Part shown: positions 9,355 through 17,084 of the stretch, piece by piece
Layout: each line of letters begins with the position of its first letter
Numbering within the stretch: the first letter of the stretch is position 1
NCBI RefSeq assembly: GCF_009765865.1
Contig: NZ_LMUQ01000076.1
Location: 177,779 to 212,646, forward strand
Direction of reading: 5' to 3'
Length of the DNA stretch: 34,868 bases
DNA from: Acidisoma sp. L85
GTDB lineage: Bacteria > Pseudomonadota > Alphaproteobacteria > Acetobacterales > Acetobacteraceae
The notes under the pieces: model-generated
What the model was told of the DNA's origin: nothing
The model's input: the letters and a program-made list of their open reading frames with translations, nothing else
The model's database searches: none
Position numbers and translations under genes: made by a program

Positions 9355-9383
9355 TTGAGTTAGCGGTGTTAGCTCTGTAAACG
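9355..9383 (+). promoter_or_regulatory. Possible sigma-70-type promoter for phasin
   Basis: TTGAGT (9355-9360), a 17-base spacer and TAAACG (9378-9383) weakly match -35 and -10 boxes. They lie between the two TGC-N3-GCA sites, where a repressor would block polymerase. The -10 match is poor, so position is most of the argument. Confidence 0.25.
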
Positions 9384-9388
9384 CGGTT

Positions 9389-9402
9389 TTGCTGCACCGC
9401 AA
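9389..9402. promoter_or_regulatory. Second TGC-N3-GCA site, candidate PhaR operator
   Basis: TTGC-TGCACC-GCAA has 4-bp inverted arms and also contains TGC-ACC-GCA, the same core as the repeat at 9333. The centres of the two sites are about 55 bases apart, roughly five helical turns, and they flank the likely promoter. This second site is a weaker palindrome. Confidence 0.35.
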
Positions 9403-9511
9403 CACGACGTCTCGCTGGCCTTTGCCACCGGACAAACCAAGGCGGGGCAACGCATTAGCAGAGCGCTCGGAAACCGGGTACTCGAATGAAACGAAACGGA
9501 GGGGCCAGCCT

Positions 9512-10081
9512 ATGGCAGACGAAGTGAAGAGCGCTATCGAAAAGAACACCGAAACCGCGAAGACGGTGACGGCGAAGGCTGTTGAGCAGACGAAAGCCGT
9601 GGTCGAGCAGACCAAGGCCGCCGCCGATCGCAGCTTCGACAACACGGTCGCGGCCGTCAAGGACGGCATGACCAAAGCCGCTTCGGGTTTCGAAGCATCG
9701 CAGGACCGCTATAAGGAAGGGCTTGAAAAGGCAATGAAGTCAGCTGAAGAAGTCGTCGCGTTCAACCAGGGCAACGTCGAGGCCTTCATCAAGTCGGGCC
9801 AGATTCTGATGGCCGGCCTGCAGGACCTTTCGCGCCAGATCGCCGAGTCGATGAAGGCGAGCTACGAAGAGTCTGTGAACAACGCCAAGGCGTTGACCTC
9901 GGTGAAGTCGCTCAAGGAAGCGATGGACCTCAATGTTGGCCTCGTTCGCACCGCGATCGAGAAGAGCGTGAGCGAGTCCGGCCGCTACACCGACGCTTCA
10001 ATTAAGCTCGCCGAGCAGGCCATGGCGCCGCTGACGAGCCGCGTGACCGTTGCCGTCGACAAGCTTGGTAAGGCCGCCTAA
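9512..10081 (+). CDS. Phasin family protein (PHB granule surface protein)
   Basis: Phasins coat polyhydroxybutyrate granules and control their number and size. The ATG at 9512 follows a strong GGAGGGG at 7-base spacing and gives 189 residues. The protein is almost entirely amphipathic helix, rich in Ala, Lys, Glu and Val with no cysteine. Its N-terminus has a heptad-like quasi-repeat (KTVTAKAVEQTKAVVEQTKA). The phasin_2-type core runs from about residue 60 to 170 and includes VEAFIKSGQILMAGLQDLSR. The open frame extends upstream to 9389, but that part is not phasin-like and lacks a ribosome-binding site. A strong terminator follows, so the gene is probably monocistronic. Regulation by PhaR is suggested by the upstream palindromes. 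phaB lies 22 kb away in this window; phaC and phaA are not here. Confidence 0.93.
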   Translation: MADEVKSAIEKNTETAKTVTAKAVEQTKAVVEQTKAAADRSFDNTVAAVKDGMTKAASGFEASQDRYKEGLEKAMKSAEEVVAFNQGNVEAFIKSGQILMAGLQDLSRQIAESMKASYEESVNNAKALTSVKSLKEAMDLNVGLVRTAIEKSVSESGRYTDASIKLAEQAMAPLTSRVTVAVDKLGKAA

Positions 10082-10106
10082 TTCCGCCTCGCCGAGACGA
10101 ATTGGA

Positions 10107-10136
10107 GGGCCCGGGTGGAAACGCCCGGGCCCTTTT
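10107..10136 (+). terminator. Rho-independent terminator of the phasin gene
   Basis: GGGCCCGGGTG pairs with CGCCCGGGCCC across a GAAA tetraloop, giving an 11-bp stem with one G-T wobble, followed by TTTT. It begins 25 bases after the phasin stop codon. This is one of the two clearest terminators in the window. Confidence 0.93.
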
Positions 10137-10140
10137 GCGT

Positions 10141-10442
10141 TCCCCGGGAGTAATCGCCCGGTGACACAAGGGGGCCTAGACTTCACAGCCGCGTCATGAA
10201 CTGCGGGCTGCCCCGTTGAAAGCAGATGCGCGGTGGCTCTTTTCTGCGCAGAATGGATTGCCCACATAGGGCCTGTCAGGGTCGGAAGAGCGACGCTGCA
10301 ATCTTGGACTTCCTGTCTCTTCGCCCATGCCCCTATGCTGAGTCTCGAACGGAGGCGGTTGGGCAGCCGCCTGGATCAATAAGGCAGATTGGCGCGGCCC
10401 GTCAGGTTCGCCCGGTCACCCAGAGGAAGTGCGATAGGCGCG
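10141..10442 (+). other. Intergenic stretch before clpS with crossing inverted repeats, no protein gene seen
   Basis: About 300 bases carry no convincing reading frame. Three pairings stand out: GATTGC (10256-10261) with GCAATC (10298-10303), CATAGGG (10265-10271) with CCCTATG (10331-10337), and an AGGCGG/CCGCCT hairpin (10353-10372). The first two cross, as in a pseudoknot. TCAGGGTCGGAAG at 10276-10288 faintly recalls the SRP RNA tip, but the flanking pairing does not fit. The stretch may hold the clpS promoter and an untranslated leader, or a small RNA. I cannot assign it. Confidence 0.3.
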
Positions 10443-10775
10443 ATGAGCGATAGCGGCAGGCGCAACGGCGACCAGGATACTCCGAACGTCGGAACCGTGG
10501 TGAAGACGCGCGCGAAAACGCGCAAGCCCACCATGTACAAGGTCCTGATGCTAAATGACGACTACACGCCGATGGAATTCGTGGTCCATATCCTGGAGCG
10601 CTTCTTCCAGAAGTCACGGGACGAGGCGACGCGAATCATGATGCATGTCCACCGGCGGGGTGTCGGGGTCTGCGGCATTTTCACCTACGAAGTCGCGGAA
10701 ACCAAGGTAACGCAGGTGATGGATCTCGCTCGGCAAAACCAGCATCCGCTCCAATGCACCATTGAGAAAGAGTGA
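10443..10775 (+). CDS. clpS: ATP-dependent Clp protease adaptor ClpS
   Basis: ClpS binds proteins with bulky hydrophobic N-terminal residues and hands them to ClpA (N-end rule). From the ATG at 10443 it has 110 residues, normal for the family. The N-degron pocket is visible as [12 protein letters not shown] (Asn38, Asp39) and MHVHRRG (His70), equivalent to E. coli Asn34, Asp35 and His66. The flexible N-terminal 25 residues before the core are needed for delivery in known homologues. An in-frame start at 10389 would add an unconserved extension. Candidate ribosome-binding sequences are AGAGGAAG (a little far, 13 bases) and AGG at 10436. It is followed by its partner clpA after a 217-base gap. 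Confidence 0.95.
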   Translation: MSDSGRRNGDQDTPNVGTVVKTRAKTRKPTMYKVLMLNDDYTPMEFVVHILERFFQKSRDEATRIMMHVHRRGVGVCGIFTYEVAETKVTQVMDLARQNQHPLQCTIEKE

Positions 10776-10992
10776 ATTGGTCAAAAAAGAATTAGGTGAG
10801 GAGGCGAAAAAGAGTGAGCCTGAGCAAAAGTTAATCTCTGCATCTGAACTCATGGTGCAGGATGATGACTCAATACGAGCCGCAGCCGCGGCGCGAAGGC
10901 GAATAGGAGACTGGCTACCCCTGGGCGGGCCTCGATCGACGGTGTGTCGGTGGCGTGCGTCGACAGGGGCGAAGTGAAGGAGCGTCGGACTG

Positions 10993-13332
10993 ATGTTGTC
11001 ACGTAATCTCGAACAGACCCTGCACCGCGCGCTCTCACTGGCTAGCGATCGGAAGCACGAATACGCGACCCTTGAGCATCTCTTGCTCGGACTCGCGGAA
11101 GACACGGATGCCGCCACGGTGTTGCGCGCCTGCGGCGTCGATCTCGATAAGCTGCGCGCCGACCTGACCGAATTCCTCGACAAGGATCTCGCCGGGCTGG
11201 CGACGGACCGGCCGGGCGACCCGAAACCCACGGCGGGCTTCCAGCGCGTGGTCCAGCGGGCCGCGATCCATGTTCAGTCCTCAGGACGGGATGAGGTGAC
11301 GGGCGCTAATGTTCTCGTCGCGCTGTTCAGCGAGCGGGAAAGCCATGCGGTGTATTTCCTGCAATTGCAGGACATGACCAGGCTCGATGCCGTCAACTTT
11401 ATCAGCCACGGCATCGCCAAGGCGCCGGGCAAATCCGCGCCTCGGGCGGATAAGGCATCCTCGTCCCAGGACTCGTCGGAGCAGGAGGAGAAGACGAACC
11501 GTCGCGGCCAGGACGCGCTGTCCAATTACTGCGTCAATCTCAACAAGAAGGCGCAGAACGGCAAGATAGACCCGCTGATCGGCCGCGAGAGCGAGATCGA
11601 GCGGACTATCCAGATCCTCTGCCGCCGCACGAAGAACAATCCGCTTTATGTCGGTGATCCCGGCGTCGGCAAGACTGCCATCGCCGAAGGGCTCGCCAAG
11701 CGGATCGTCGAGGGCGACGTGCCGGAAGTTCTGGCGAAATCGACGATCTACGCGCTCGACATGGGCGCGCTGCTCGCCGGCACCCGCTATCGTGGCGATT
11801 TCGAGGAGCGGCTGAAGGCCGTTGTGACGGAGCTGGAGGCACAGGCGGCCGCCGTGCTGTTCATCGACGAGATCCATACCGTCATCGGCGCCGGGGCGAC
11901 CAGCGGCGGGGCGATGGATGCCTCCAACCTGCTGAAGCCTGCGCTTGCCTCGGGCACCCTGCGCTGCATCGGCAGCACGACCTATAAGGAGTTCCGCAAC
12001 TACTTCGAGAAGGATCGGGCGCTAGTGCGCCGGTTCCAGAAGATCGACGTGGCGGAGCCCAGCACCGAGGATGCCTTCCGCATTCTGCGTGGCCTGAAGC
12101 CGGTCTACGAGAAGCACCACAAGGTTCGCTACACGGATGAGGCCATCCGCGGCGCGGTGGATCTCTCGGCGAAATACATCCACGACCGCAAGCTGCCCGA
12201 CAAGGCGATCGACGTGATCGACGAGGTGGGCGCGAGCCGGATGCTGCTCCCCGAGCATAAGCGCCGGAAGACCGTGACCTTGCGGGACGTCGAGGAGATC
12301 GTCGCCAAGATCGCCCGCATCCCCCCAAAATCCGTTTCGGCTGACGACAAGGAGACGCTTCGCAATCTGGAGCGTGACGTGCGCTCGATGGTCTTCGGCC
12401 AGGACAAGGCGATCGAGTCGCTGGCCGCCGCCATCAAGCTCAGCCGTGCCGGGTTGCGGGATCAGGAGAAGCCGATCGGCAGCTACCTGTTCAGCGGCCC
12501 CACCGGCGTCGGCAAGACCGAAGTCGCGCGGCAATTGGCGAGTGTCCTGGGCATCGAGCTCGTTCGCTTCGATATGAGCGAATACATGGAGCGGCACTCC
12601 ATCTCGCGCCTGATCGGTGCGCCGCCGGGCTATGTGGGCTTCGACCAGGGCGGCATGCTGACCGACTCCATCGACCAGCACCCGCATTCCGTGCTGCTGC
12701 TGGACGAGATCGAGAAGGCGCATCCGGATCTTTACAACATCCTGCTGCAGGTCATGGACCACGGGAAACTCACCGACCACAACGGCAAGACGGTCGATTT
12801 CCGTAACGTGATCCTGATCATGACGACCAATGCCGGCGCCGCCGATATGGCGAAACCCGCCATTGGCTTTGAGCGGGAAGCGCGGATCGGCGAGGACGAG
12901 GATGCGATCAAGCGTATGTTCTCGCCGGAATTCCGCAACCGCCTGGACGCGGTGATCGCCTTCGCGGGGCTTACGCCGGAAGTGGTGGCGCGCGTCGTCG
13001 AGAAGTTCGTCATGCAGCTCGAGGCCCAGCTCGCCGACCGCAACGTGACGATCGAACTGTCCTCGGCGGCCAAGGAGTGGTTGTCGGAGCGCGGCTATGA
13101 CAGGCTCTATGGCGCGAGACCGCTGGCGCGGGTCATCCAGGAATACGTCAAGAAGCCACTCGCCGAGGAGCTGCTCTTCGGACGCCTGGTGAAGGGCGGC
13201 GCGGTCAAGGTCGGCATGAAGGACGGCGCGCTCGACTTCGAAGTCACCGAGGCAGCGGCGCCAGCCGCGGTGTCTCGGCCGGGTGGCGGAGACGAGAGCG
13301 GGACGGAGAAGGAGCCGGAGGAGGTGGAGTAA
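10993..13332 (+). CDS. clpA: ATP-dependent Clp protease ATPase subunit ClpA
   Basis: ClpA is the AAA+ unfoldase that feeds ClpP and takes substrates from ClpS. The 779 residues show the N-domain double repeat (about 1-145), a low-complexity charged linker (150-175) and two ATPase modules. Walker A motifs are GDPGVGKT (221-228) and GPTGVGKT (502-509). Walker B motifs are VLFIDEIHT and [10 protein letters not shown]. The [10 protein letters not shown] and [15 protein letters not shown] blocks of the second module are intact. The tail is rich in Glu and Gly. AAGGAG lies 10 bases before the ATG. It ends at a strong terminator. clpP is not in the window, as is usual for proteobacterial clpSA loci. 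Confidence 0.97.
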   Translation: MLSRNLEQTLHRALSLASDRKHEYATLEHLLLGLAEDTDAATVLRACGVDLDKLRADLTEFLDKDLAGLATDRPGDPKPTAGFQRVVQRAAIHVQSSGRDEVTGANVLVALFSERESHAVYFLQLQDMTRLDAVNFISHGIAKAPGKSAPRADKASSSQDSSEQEEKTNRRGQDALSNYCVNLNKKAQNGKIDPLIGRESEIERTIQILCRRTKNNPLYVGDPGVGKTAIAEGLAKRIVEGDVPEVLAKSTIYALDMGALLAGTRYRGDFEERLKAVVTELEAQAAAVLFIDEIHTVIGAGATSGGAMDASNLLKPALASGTLRCIGSTTYKEFRNYFEKDRALVRRFQKIDVAEPSTEDAFRILRGLKPVYEKHHKVRYTDEAIRGAVDLSAKYIHDRKLPDKAIDVIDEVGASRMLLPEHKRRKTVTLRDVEEIVAKIARIPPKSVSADDKETLRNLERDVRSMVFGQDKAIESLAAAIKLSRAGLRDQEKPIGSYLFSGPTGVGKTEVARQLASVLGIELVRFDMSEYMERHSISRLIGAPPGYVGFDQGGMLTDSIDQHPHSVLLLDEIEKAHPDLYNILLQVMDHGKLTDHNGKTVDFRNVILIMTTNAGAADMAKPAIGFEREARIGEDEDAIKRMFSPEFRNRLDAVIAFAGLTPEVVARVVEKFVMQLEAQLADRNVTIELSSAAKEWLSERGYDRLYGARPLARVIQEYVKKPLAEELLFGRLVKGGAVKVGMKDGALDFEVTEAAAPAAVSRPGGGDESGTEKEPEEVE

Positions 13333-13358
13333 TTCCTCCACCATCTGGCGTGAACTTT

Positions 13359-13386
13359 GGGCGGTGCCGTAGGGCGCCGCCCTTTT
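13359..13386 (+). terminator. Rho-independent terminator of clpSA
   Basis: GGGCGGTGCC pairs with GGCGCCGCCC around the loop GTAG (10-bp stem, one G-T wobble), followed directly by TTTT. It starts 27 bases after the clpA stop. Confidence 0.92.
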
Positions 13387-13517
13387 CGTATCGGCGGCGT
13401 CCTGGGAGCGTCGAATGTGTAGGGTTCGTCTCAGCGCGGTTCTGCAGGACCCGAGCTTCAATAAAAATTCAGCATTGCGTCGCAAGATAAGCGCCGCTCC
13501 GAATCTACTTTCACGGG

Positions 13518-13841
13518 ATGAAAATGGTCATCGAGATCCAGGGGGCATTCGGTCGCGCGCAAGACAACAGCGACCACACAGCAGCAGGGGCGGCTAGCGA
13601 GTGGTCCGCGATATACAGCGATCCTCCGCCACCTCATCCGAGCCACGATTTTGCACCGCCGCCCTATTTCGCCAAGACTCACGCAGTACCGCGCTCCTTT
13701 CGCCCGGGAGCGCCGGTGAGAATGCCTCCGTCACCTCCGGATTACAGCCTGCAACCTTGTAATTTCAGCCAGAGCCCGCCCGACGCCGAAACCTGGTGGT
13801 CGAAGCTGTTCTGCGGCTGTCTCCGTCCCGTCTACGACTGA
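13518..13841 (+). CDS. Small proline-rich hypothetical protein
   Basis: I do not recognise this 107-residue open frame. Its middle is proline-rich (SDPPPPHPSH, FAPPPYFAK, RMPPSPPDYS) and its end is distinctive: AETWWSKLFCGCLRPVYD, with paired tryptophans and a Cys-Gly-Cys. There is no signal peptide or membrane helix. Codon third positions are only moderately GC-rich, and the ribosome-binding sequence is weak. It stands alone after the clpA terminator and converges with ssuD. It could be a real lineage-specific protein or a chance frame. An overlapping minus-strand frame (13458-13682) looks less protein-like. Confidence 0.4.
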   Translation: MKMVIEIQGAFGRAQDNSDHTAAGAASEWSAIYSDPPPPHPSHDFAPPPYFAKTHAVPRSFRPGAPVRMPPSPPDYSLQPCNFSQSPPDAETWWSKLFCGCLRPVYD

Positions 13842-13899
13842 CGGCCGACGCTAGCTGAACCGCCACATCGTGGTCGCGGCAATGAAATCGCGAACCGGC

Positions 13900-15105
13900 C
13901 TAGCCCGCCGAGGCAACCTTCATCCGCGACGGCGCCGCTACATTGGCGATGACCTCACCGAATGGCCCGGCGTTACGTGCCGCGCCGAGGTCGTTGCCGG
14001 TCGTCTTCTTCAACGGCAACAACGGGAAGACCAGCTCGGCGAAGCGGTAGCATTCCTCGAGATGCGGATAGCCCGACAGGATGAAGCGGTCGATGCCGAG
14101 CGCCATGTATTCCTTCATCCGATCCGCGACCTGTTGCGGATTGCCGACCAGCGCCGTACCAGCGCCGCCCCGTACCAGACCCACGCCCGCCCATAGATTG
14201 GGGCTCACCGTCAGCTTGTCCTTGCGGCCGCCATGCAGCGCGCTCATTCGCTGCTGCCCGACCGAATCGAACCGCGAGAAGGCCTTCTGCGCCGTCGCGA
14301 TCGCCTCGTCATCGACATGCTTGATGAGCGAGTCGGCCGCAGCCCAGGCCTCTTCCTCGGTCTCGCGCACAATTACATGCAGCCGGATGCCGTAGCTGAA
14401 GGTCCGGCCCTCTTTGGCGGCCGCGGCGCGGGCGGAAGCGATCTTCTCCGCCACATCGGCCGGCGGCTCGCCCCAGGTCAAATAGACGTCGGCATGTTTG
14501 GCCGCTACCACCTGGCCATCGGCCGAAGACCCGCCGAAATACAAGGGCGGATGTGGCGCCTGCACCGGCGGATAGAGCAGCTTCGCGCCCTCCACCGTGA
14601 TGTGCTTGCCTTTGAAATCGAAGGTCTCGCCAGCCAGCATCCGGCGCCAGACTTCCAGATATTCGTCCGTCGCCTCGTAACGCTCGCCATGGCCGAACCA
14701 CACGCCGTCGCCATGCATCTCGAAGGGATCACCGCCAGCCACGACATTGACCAGCAGCCGCCCGCCGGACAGGCGGTCCAGTGTTGCCGCCATGCGAGCC
14801 GTCATGGAGGGTTCGGAAAGGCCGGGCCGCACCGCTACCAGGAAGCGCAGCCGCTGGGTCAGCGGCACCATCGCTGAGGCGACGACCCAGCTATCCTCGC
14901 AGGAACGCCCCGTCGGCAGCAGCACGCCAAAGTAACCCAGCTCATCGGCGGCTTTCGCGATCTGGCTGAGATAGCCGAGCGTCACATGCCGCGCGCCGAC
15001 CTCGCTCGCGAGGTATCGGCCGTCGCCATGCGTCGGCAGAAACCACAACACATCGGTCTCGGTGGCCGCCGGCACGCCCGAGATTCCAGTCACCGAACCG
15101 TCCAT
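13900..15105 (-). CDS. ssuD: FMNH2-dependent alkanesulfonate monooxygenase
   Basis: SsuD desulfonates alkanesulfonates to aldehyde and sulfite using reduced flavin from a partner reductase, a sulfur-starvation function. The 401 residues match the bacterial luciferase-like fold and follow E. coli SsuD closely: [12 protein letters not shown] (21-32), [46 protein letters not shown] and [13 protein letters not shown]. Its C-terminus has the GPFGEVIAN ending. A 20-residue N-terminal extension precedes the conserved core, so the true start may be slightly downstream. The usual partners ssuE, ssuA, ssuB and ssuC are absent here, so reduced flavin and uptake must come from elsewhere. It stands alone, converging with a small orphan gene. 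Confidence 0.93.
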   Translation of the reverse strand: MDGSVTGISGVPAATETDVLWFLPTHGDGRYLASEVGARHVTLGYLSQIAKAADELGYFGVLLPTGRSCEDSWVVASAMVPLTQRLRFLVAVRPGLSEPSMTARMAATLDRLSGGRLLVNVVAGGDPFEMHGDGVWFGHGERYEATDEYLEVWRRMLAGETFDFKGKHITVEGAKLLYPPVQAPHPPLYFGGSSADGQVVAAKHADVYLTWGEPPADVAEKIASARAAAAKEGRTFSYGIRLHVIVRETEEEAWAAADSLIKHVDDEAIATAQKAFSRFDSVGQQRMSALHGGRKDKLTVSPNLWAGVGLVRGGAGTALVGNPQQVADRMKEYMALGIDRFILSGYPHLEECYRFAELVFPLLPLKKTTGNDLGAARNAGPFGEVIANVAAPSRMKVASAG

Positions 15106-15183
15106 TGTGAATTGCGCTCCACAGCCTGCATTCGACCGAGGGATATAGGATCGTTCAGCGGGGAAGAGAAGTATTTCCGCTAT

Positions 15184-15771
15184 TCAACGAGACGCCGAGG
15201 TGATTTGCGCGCCACGCTTAAGGCCAAGTCCGAGTTGCACCCAGGCAAAACCGTGGAACACCAATTCGACCGCGATCAGTGTTCCGACGGCCCAGAGTCC
15301 GGACCAGGGCAGCGAGGCATAAAGCAGTACGCCAACGACGAGACTCACCAATCCGCTCAGAACCACGAGCCACCACCCCGCCATGTGGCGATGCGTCGCC
15401 GCCATGATCAAGCGCGATATACCGGCGATGACCAGGATGACCGAAATGATCGAGGTGAGGATTACCGAGCCTCGCACCGGCTCCTCCATCAGCAACACGC
15501 CGCCCGCCATATAAAGGATGCCAAGCAGGAGGTTGAGCAGGAAGCCGCTCCAGCCGCGTACAGCGAAGGCGTGGACGAATTGCAAGACGCCGCCGATCAG
15601 CAGCAGCGCGCCGATCACGATCGTCCCGGCGATGCTGGCCGCCACCACATCGATCCAGGCCAGGATACCGATGATGATCTGCAGCACGCCGAGGCCGACG
15701 AACCAGCCCCAGCGATGGCTCGGCAATCTACCGGCAAGGTTGAGGGAAGGCGCTAAAGGAGATCCGGACAT
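15184..15771 (-). CDS. HdeD-family (DUF308) multi-pass membrane protein
   Basis: This inner-membrane protein has 195 residues and about six hydrophobic helices (near 22-45, 48-70, 78-96, 103-126, 131-153 and 157-178). It resembles HdeD, an acid-resistance protein of E. coli, in size, helix count and glycine-rich helix style (ISVILVIAGISRLIMA; WWLVVLSGLVSLVVGVLL). The biochemical role of the family is unknown. The ATG at 15771 is preferred over a TTG two codons upstream because GAGGA precedes it at suitable spacing. It lies 71 bases downstream of the lipoprotein pair on the same strand, so co-transcription is possible. Confidence 0.85.
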   Translation of the reverse strand: MSGSPLAPSLNLAGRLPSHRWGWFVGLGVLQIIIGILAWIDVVAASIAGTIVIGALLLIGGVLQFVHAFAVRGWSGFLLNLLLGILYMAGGVLLMEEPVRGSVILTSIISVILVIAGISRLIMAATHRHMAGWWLVVLSGLVSLVVGVLLYASLPWSGLWAVGTLIAVELVFHGFAWVQLGLGLKRGAQITSASR

Positions 15772-15842
15772 GGGCAATCCTCATTCTGACGGCGGCGCGA
15801 AGGGCAGAAGGGCCGCCGCACGCCGTTATGTTGAGGAGCGTG

Positions 15843-16340
15843 TTATTGCAATGAGCCCCATCGCGCTACCGCGGGCTCTGCCTCGGCCCATTTCCACCCG
15901 CCCGACTGGTGGCAGGCTGTCGTGACGTAGCGCGGGTCGTCGGGCTGCGGCGCCTTCTTTCGCGCGACCGAGAAGACCAGCTCCTTGCAATCGGCGAGCG
16001 CCGTGTCGATCACTCGCGTGACCTGCACCTCGCCATGTTCGTCGCCGATGGGAATGTCGTGCTGAATTTCCCAAGGCTGCACGACGCCGGGCGGGAGCGG
16101 CCCGATGACGGCCGCGATGGCATTCTGCTCGGCCTGCTGGCGCTTGCGCATGACGTAGCTCACGGCTGTATCGGTCGCCGCTCGCACGCCGACGGCGACC
16201 GCATAGCCAACCAGCGGGTTCATGCTGACCGAGCCGGTCGCCGCGCCGGCAACGGCACCGGCGATGCCGCCAGCGGCGCTGCAGCCCGTCAGGAGAATGA
16301 GCGCCCCGAGGCCGCAGGCCGCAGGCGTCAGGCGCTTCAC
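15843..16340 (-). CDS. Putative lipoprotein, second of a tandem paralogous pair
   Basis: This predicted outer-envelope lipoprotein has 165 residues from a GTG start. The signal peptide ends in the lipobox LLTGC, with the lipidated cysteine at residue 20. A glycine/alanine-rich segment follows, then an EQNAIAAVIGPLPPGV block and the C-terminal GWKWAEAEPAVARWGSLQ. The same blocks occur in the same order in the protein encoded just upstream, so the two arose by tandem duplication. Two conserved cysteines in the mature part (in DCKELVFSV and TTACHQ) could form a disulfide. The GTG overlaps the upstream stop as GTGA, which predicts translational coupling. An upstream frame extension to 16385 lacks a signal peptide. 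Function unknown. Confidence 0.85.
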   Translation of the reverse strand: MKRLTPAACGLGALILLTGCSAAGGIAGAVAGAATGSVSMNPLVGYAVAVGVRAATDTAVSYVMRKRQQAEQNAIAAVIGPLPPGVVQPWEIQHDIPIGDEHGEVQVTRVIDTALADCKELVFSVARKKAPQPDDPRYVTTACHQSGGWKWAEAEPAVARWGSLQ

Positions 16341-16861
16341 TGCAGGGCGCCCCACCGTTCGGTGGCGGGTTCGGCGGAGGCCCATTTCCAGGTCTCGCCG
16401 TCCCGGCAGACGGTCGCGGTATAGAAGGCCCGGACGAGCTGAGCCTTCTGGGTGGTATCGACGGAGAAGACGATCTCACGGCAAGCGAGCGTTGGCGTGC
16501 CGATCTCCCGGCTCACCACCACCTGGCCTTTCTCGTCAGCCTCCAGCGGCACAACATGCGTGACCGACCACGAGCCCACGGTGCCGGGCACGAGCCCTCC
16601 GGCGATCGCCGCGATCTCGTTCTGCTCTTTGCGATGAACCGCCCGCGCCTCGGCCTGAACACCGGTCTGGGCGACAGCCTGCACGCCGAGACCGATAGCC
16701 GTGGTGACGGTCGGATTATCCGTGATCGCGCGGGAGATGGCGGCGCCGCCGACACCGGCGGCGGCTGAGGCGCTCTCCCCGACCAGTGCATTGCAACCGC
16801 TCAGCGGCACGATCGCGGCCAGGAGGAGGCAGGCGAGGAGACGCGGATCGCTGTTTCGCAC
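16337..16861 (-). CDS. Putative lipoprotein, first of a tandem paralogous pair
   Basis: This predicted lipoprotein has 174 residues from a GTG start. The signal peptide has the lipobox PLSGC (Cys23). The mature protein opens with an Ala/Gly/Val-rich stretch that looks like a membrane-inserting or glycine-zipper-like region (about 30-65). It then has EQNEIAAIAGGLVPGTV, CREIVFSV and the C-terminal ETWKWASAEPATERWGALQ, all shared with the downstream paralogue. Two mature cysteines match those of the partner. A purine-rich AAAGAG lies close upstream of the GTG. A GGCGCG/CGCGCC inverted repeat near 16908-16921 is in the promoter region. I know no function for this family; an envelope-stress or assembly role would be guesswork. 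Confidence 0.83.
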   Translation of the reverse strand: MRNSDPRLLACLLLAAIVPLSGCNALVGESASAAAGVGGAAISRAITDNPTVTTAIGLGVQAVAQTGVQAEARAVHRKEQNEIAAIAGGLVPGTVGSWSVTHVVPLEADEKGQVVVSREIGTPTLACREIVFSVDTTQKAQLVRAFYTATVCRDGETWKWASAEPATERWGALQ

Positions 16862-17051
16862 CAGCTCTTTCTTTCGCGTAGCGCCGCCTGCGCGGCCCGG
16901 CTCAGTCGGCGCGGTCGCGCCTGCCTAAGTTTTGGAGAAAGATTCCAGCAGGCGCAATGGAGTATTGCCCAATGTTACGCAGGACGTACGACCGCGCGGC
17001 TCCTCCGGCGCGTATTCACGTCATCCACTTTGCTTTCGCGGGATGAAGTCC

Positions 17052-17075
17052 GGGGAGGCCGCAGCGAGCCTCCCC
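17052..17075 (-). terminator. Hairpin after the Tim44-domain gene, probable terminator
   Basis: GGGGAGGC and GCCTCCCC form a perfect 8-bp stem with an 8-base loop, 9 bases after the stop codon at 17085 on the minus strand. There is no T-tract after it on that strand, so termination would be inefficient or Rho-assisted. Confidence 0.45.
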
Positions 17076-17084
17076 GTCGCAACC

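Noticed and set aside
9171-9380. 69-codon plus-strand frame before the phasin gene
   Set aside because: It runs through the operator and promoter region, has no ribosome-binding site and shows no recognisable features.
10256-10310. Possible SRP (4.5S) RNA tip, TCAGGGTCGGAAG
   Set aside because: The GGAA loop is closed by only two pairs, the 3' side does not give the conserved AGCAG, and the flanks do not form the long SRP hairpin.
10762-10977. 71-codon gene between clpS and clpA from a TTG start
   Set aside because: The start lies inside clpS with no ribosome-binding site, and the second half is not protein-like; kept only as a finding about the spacer.
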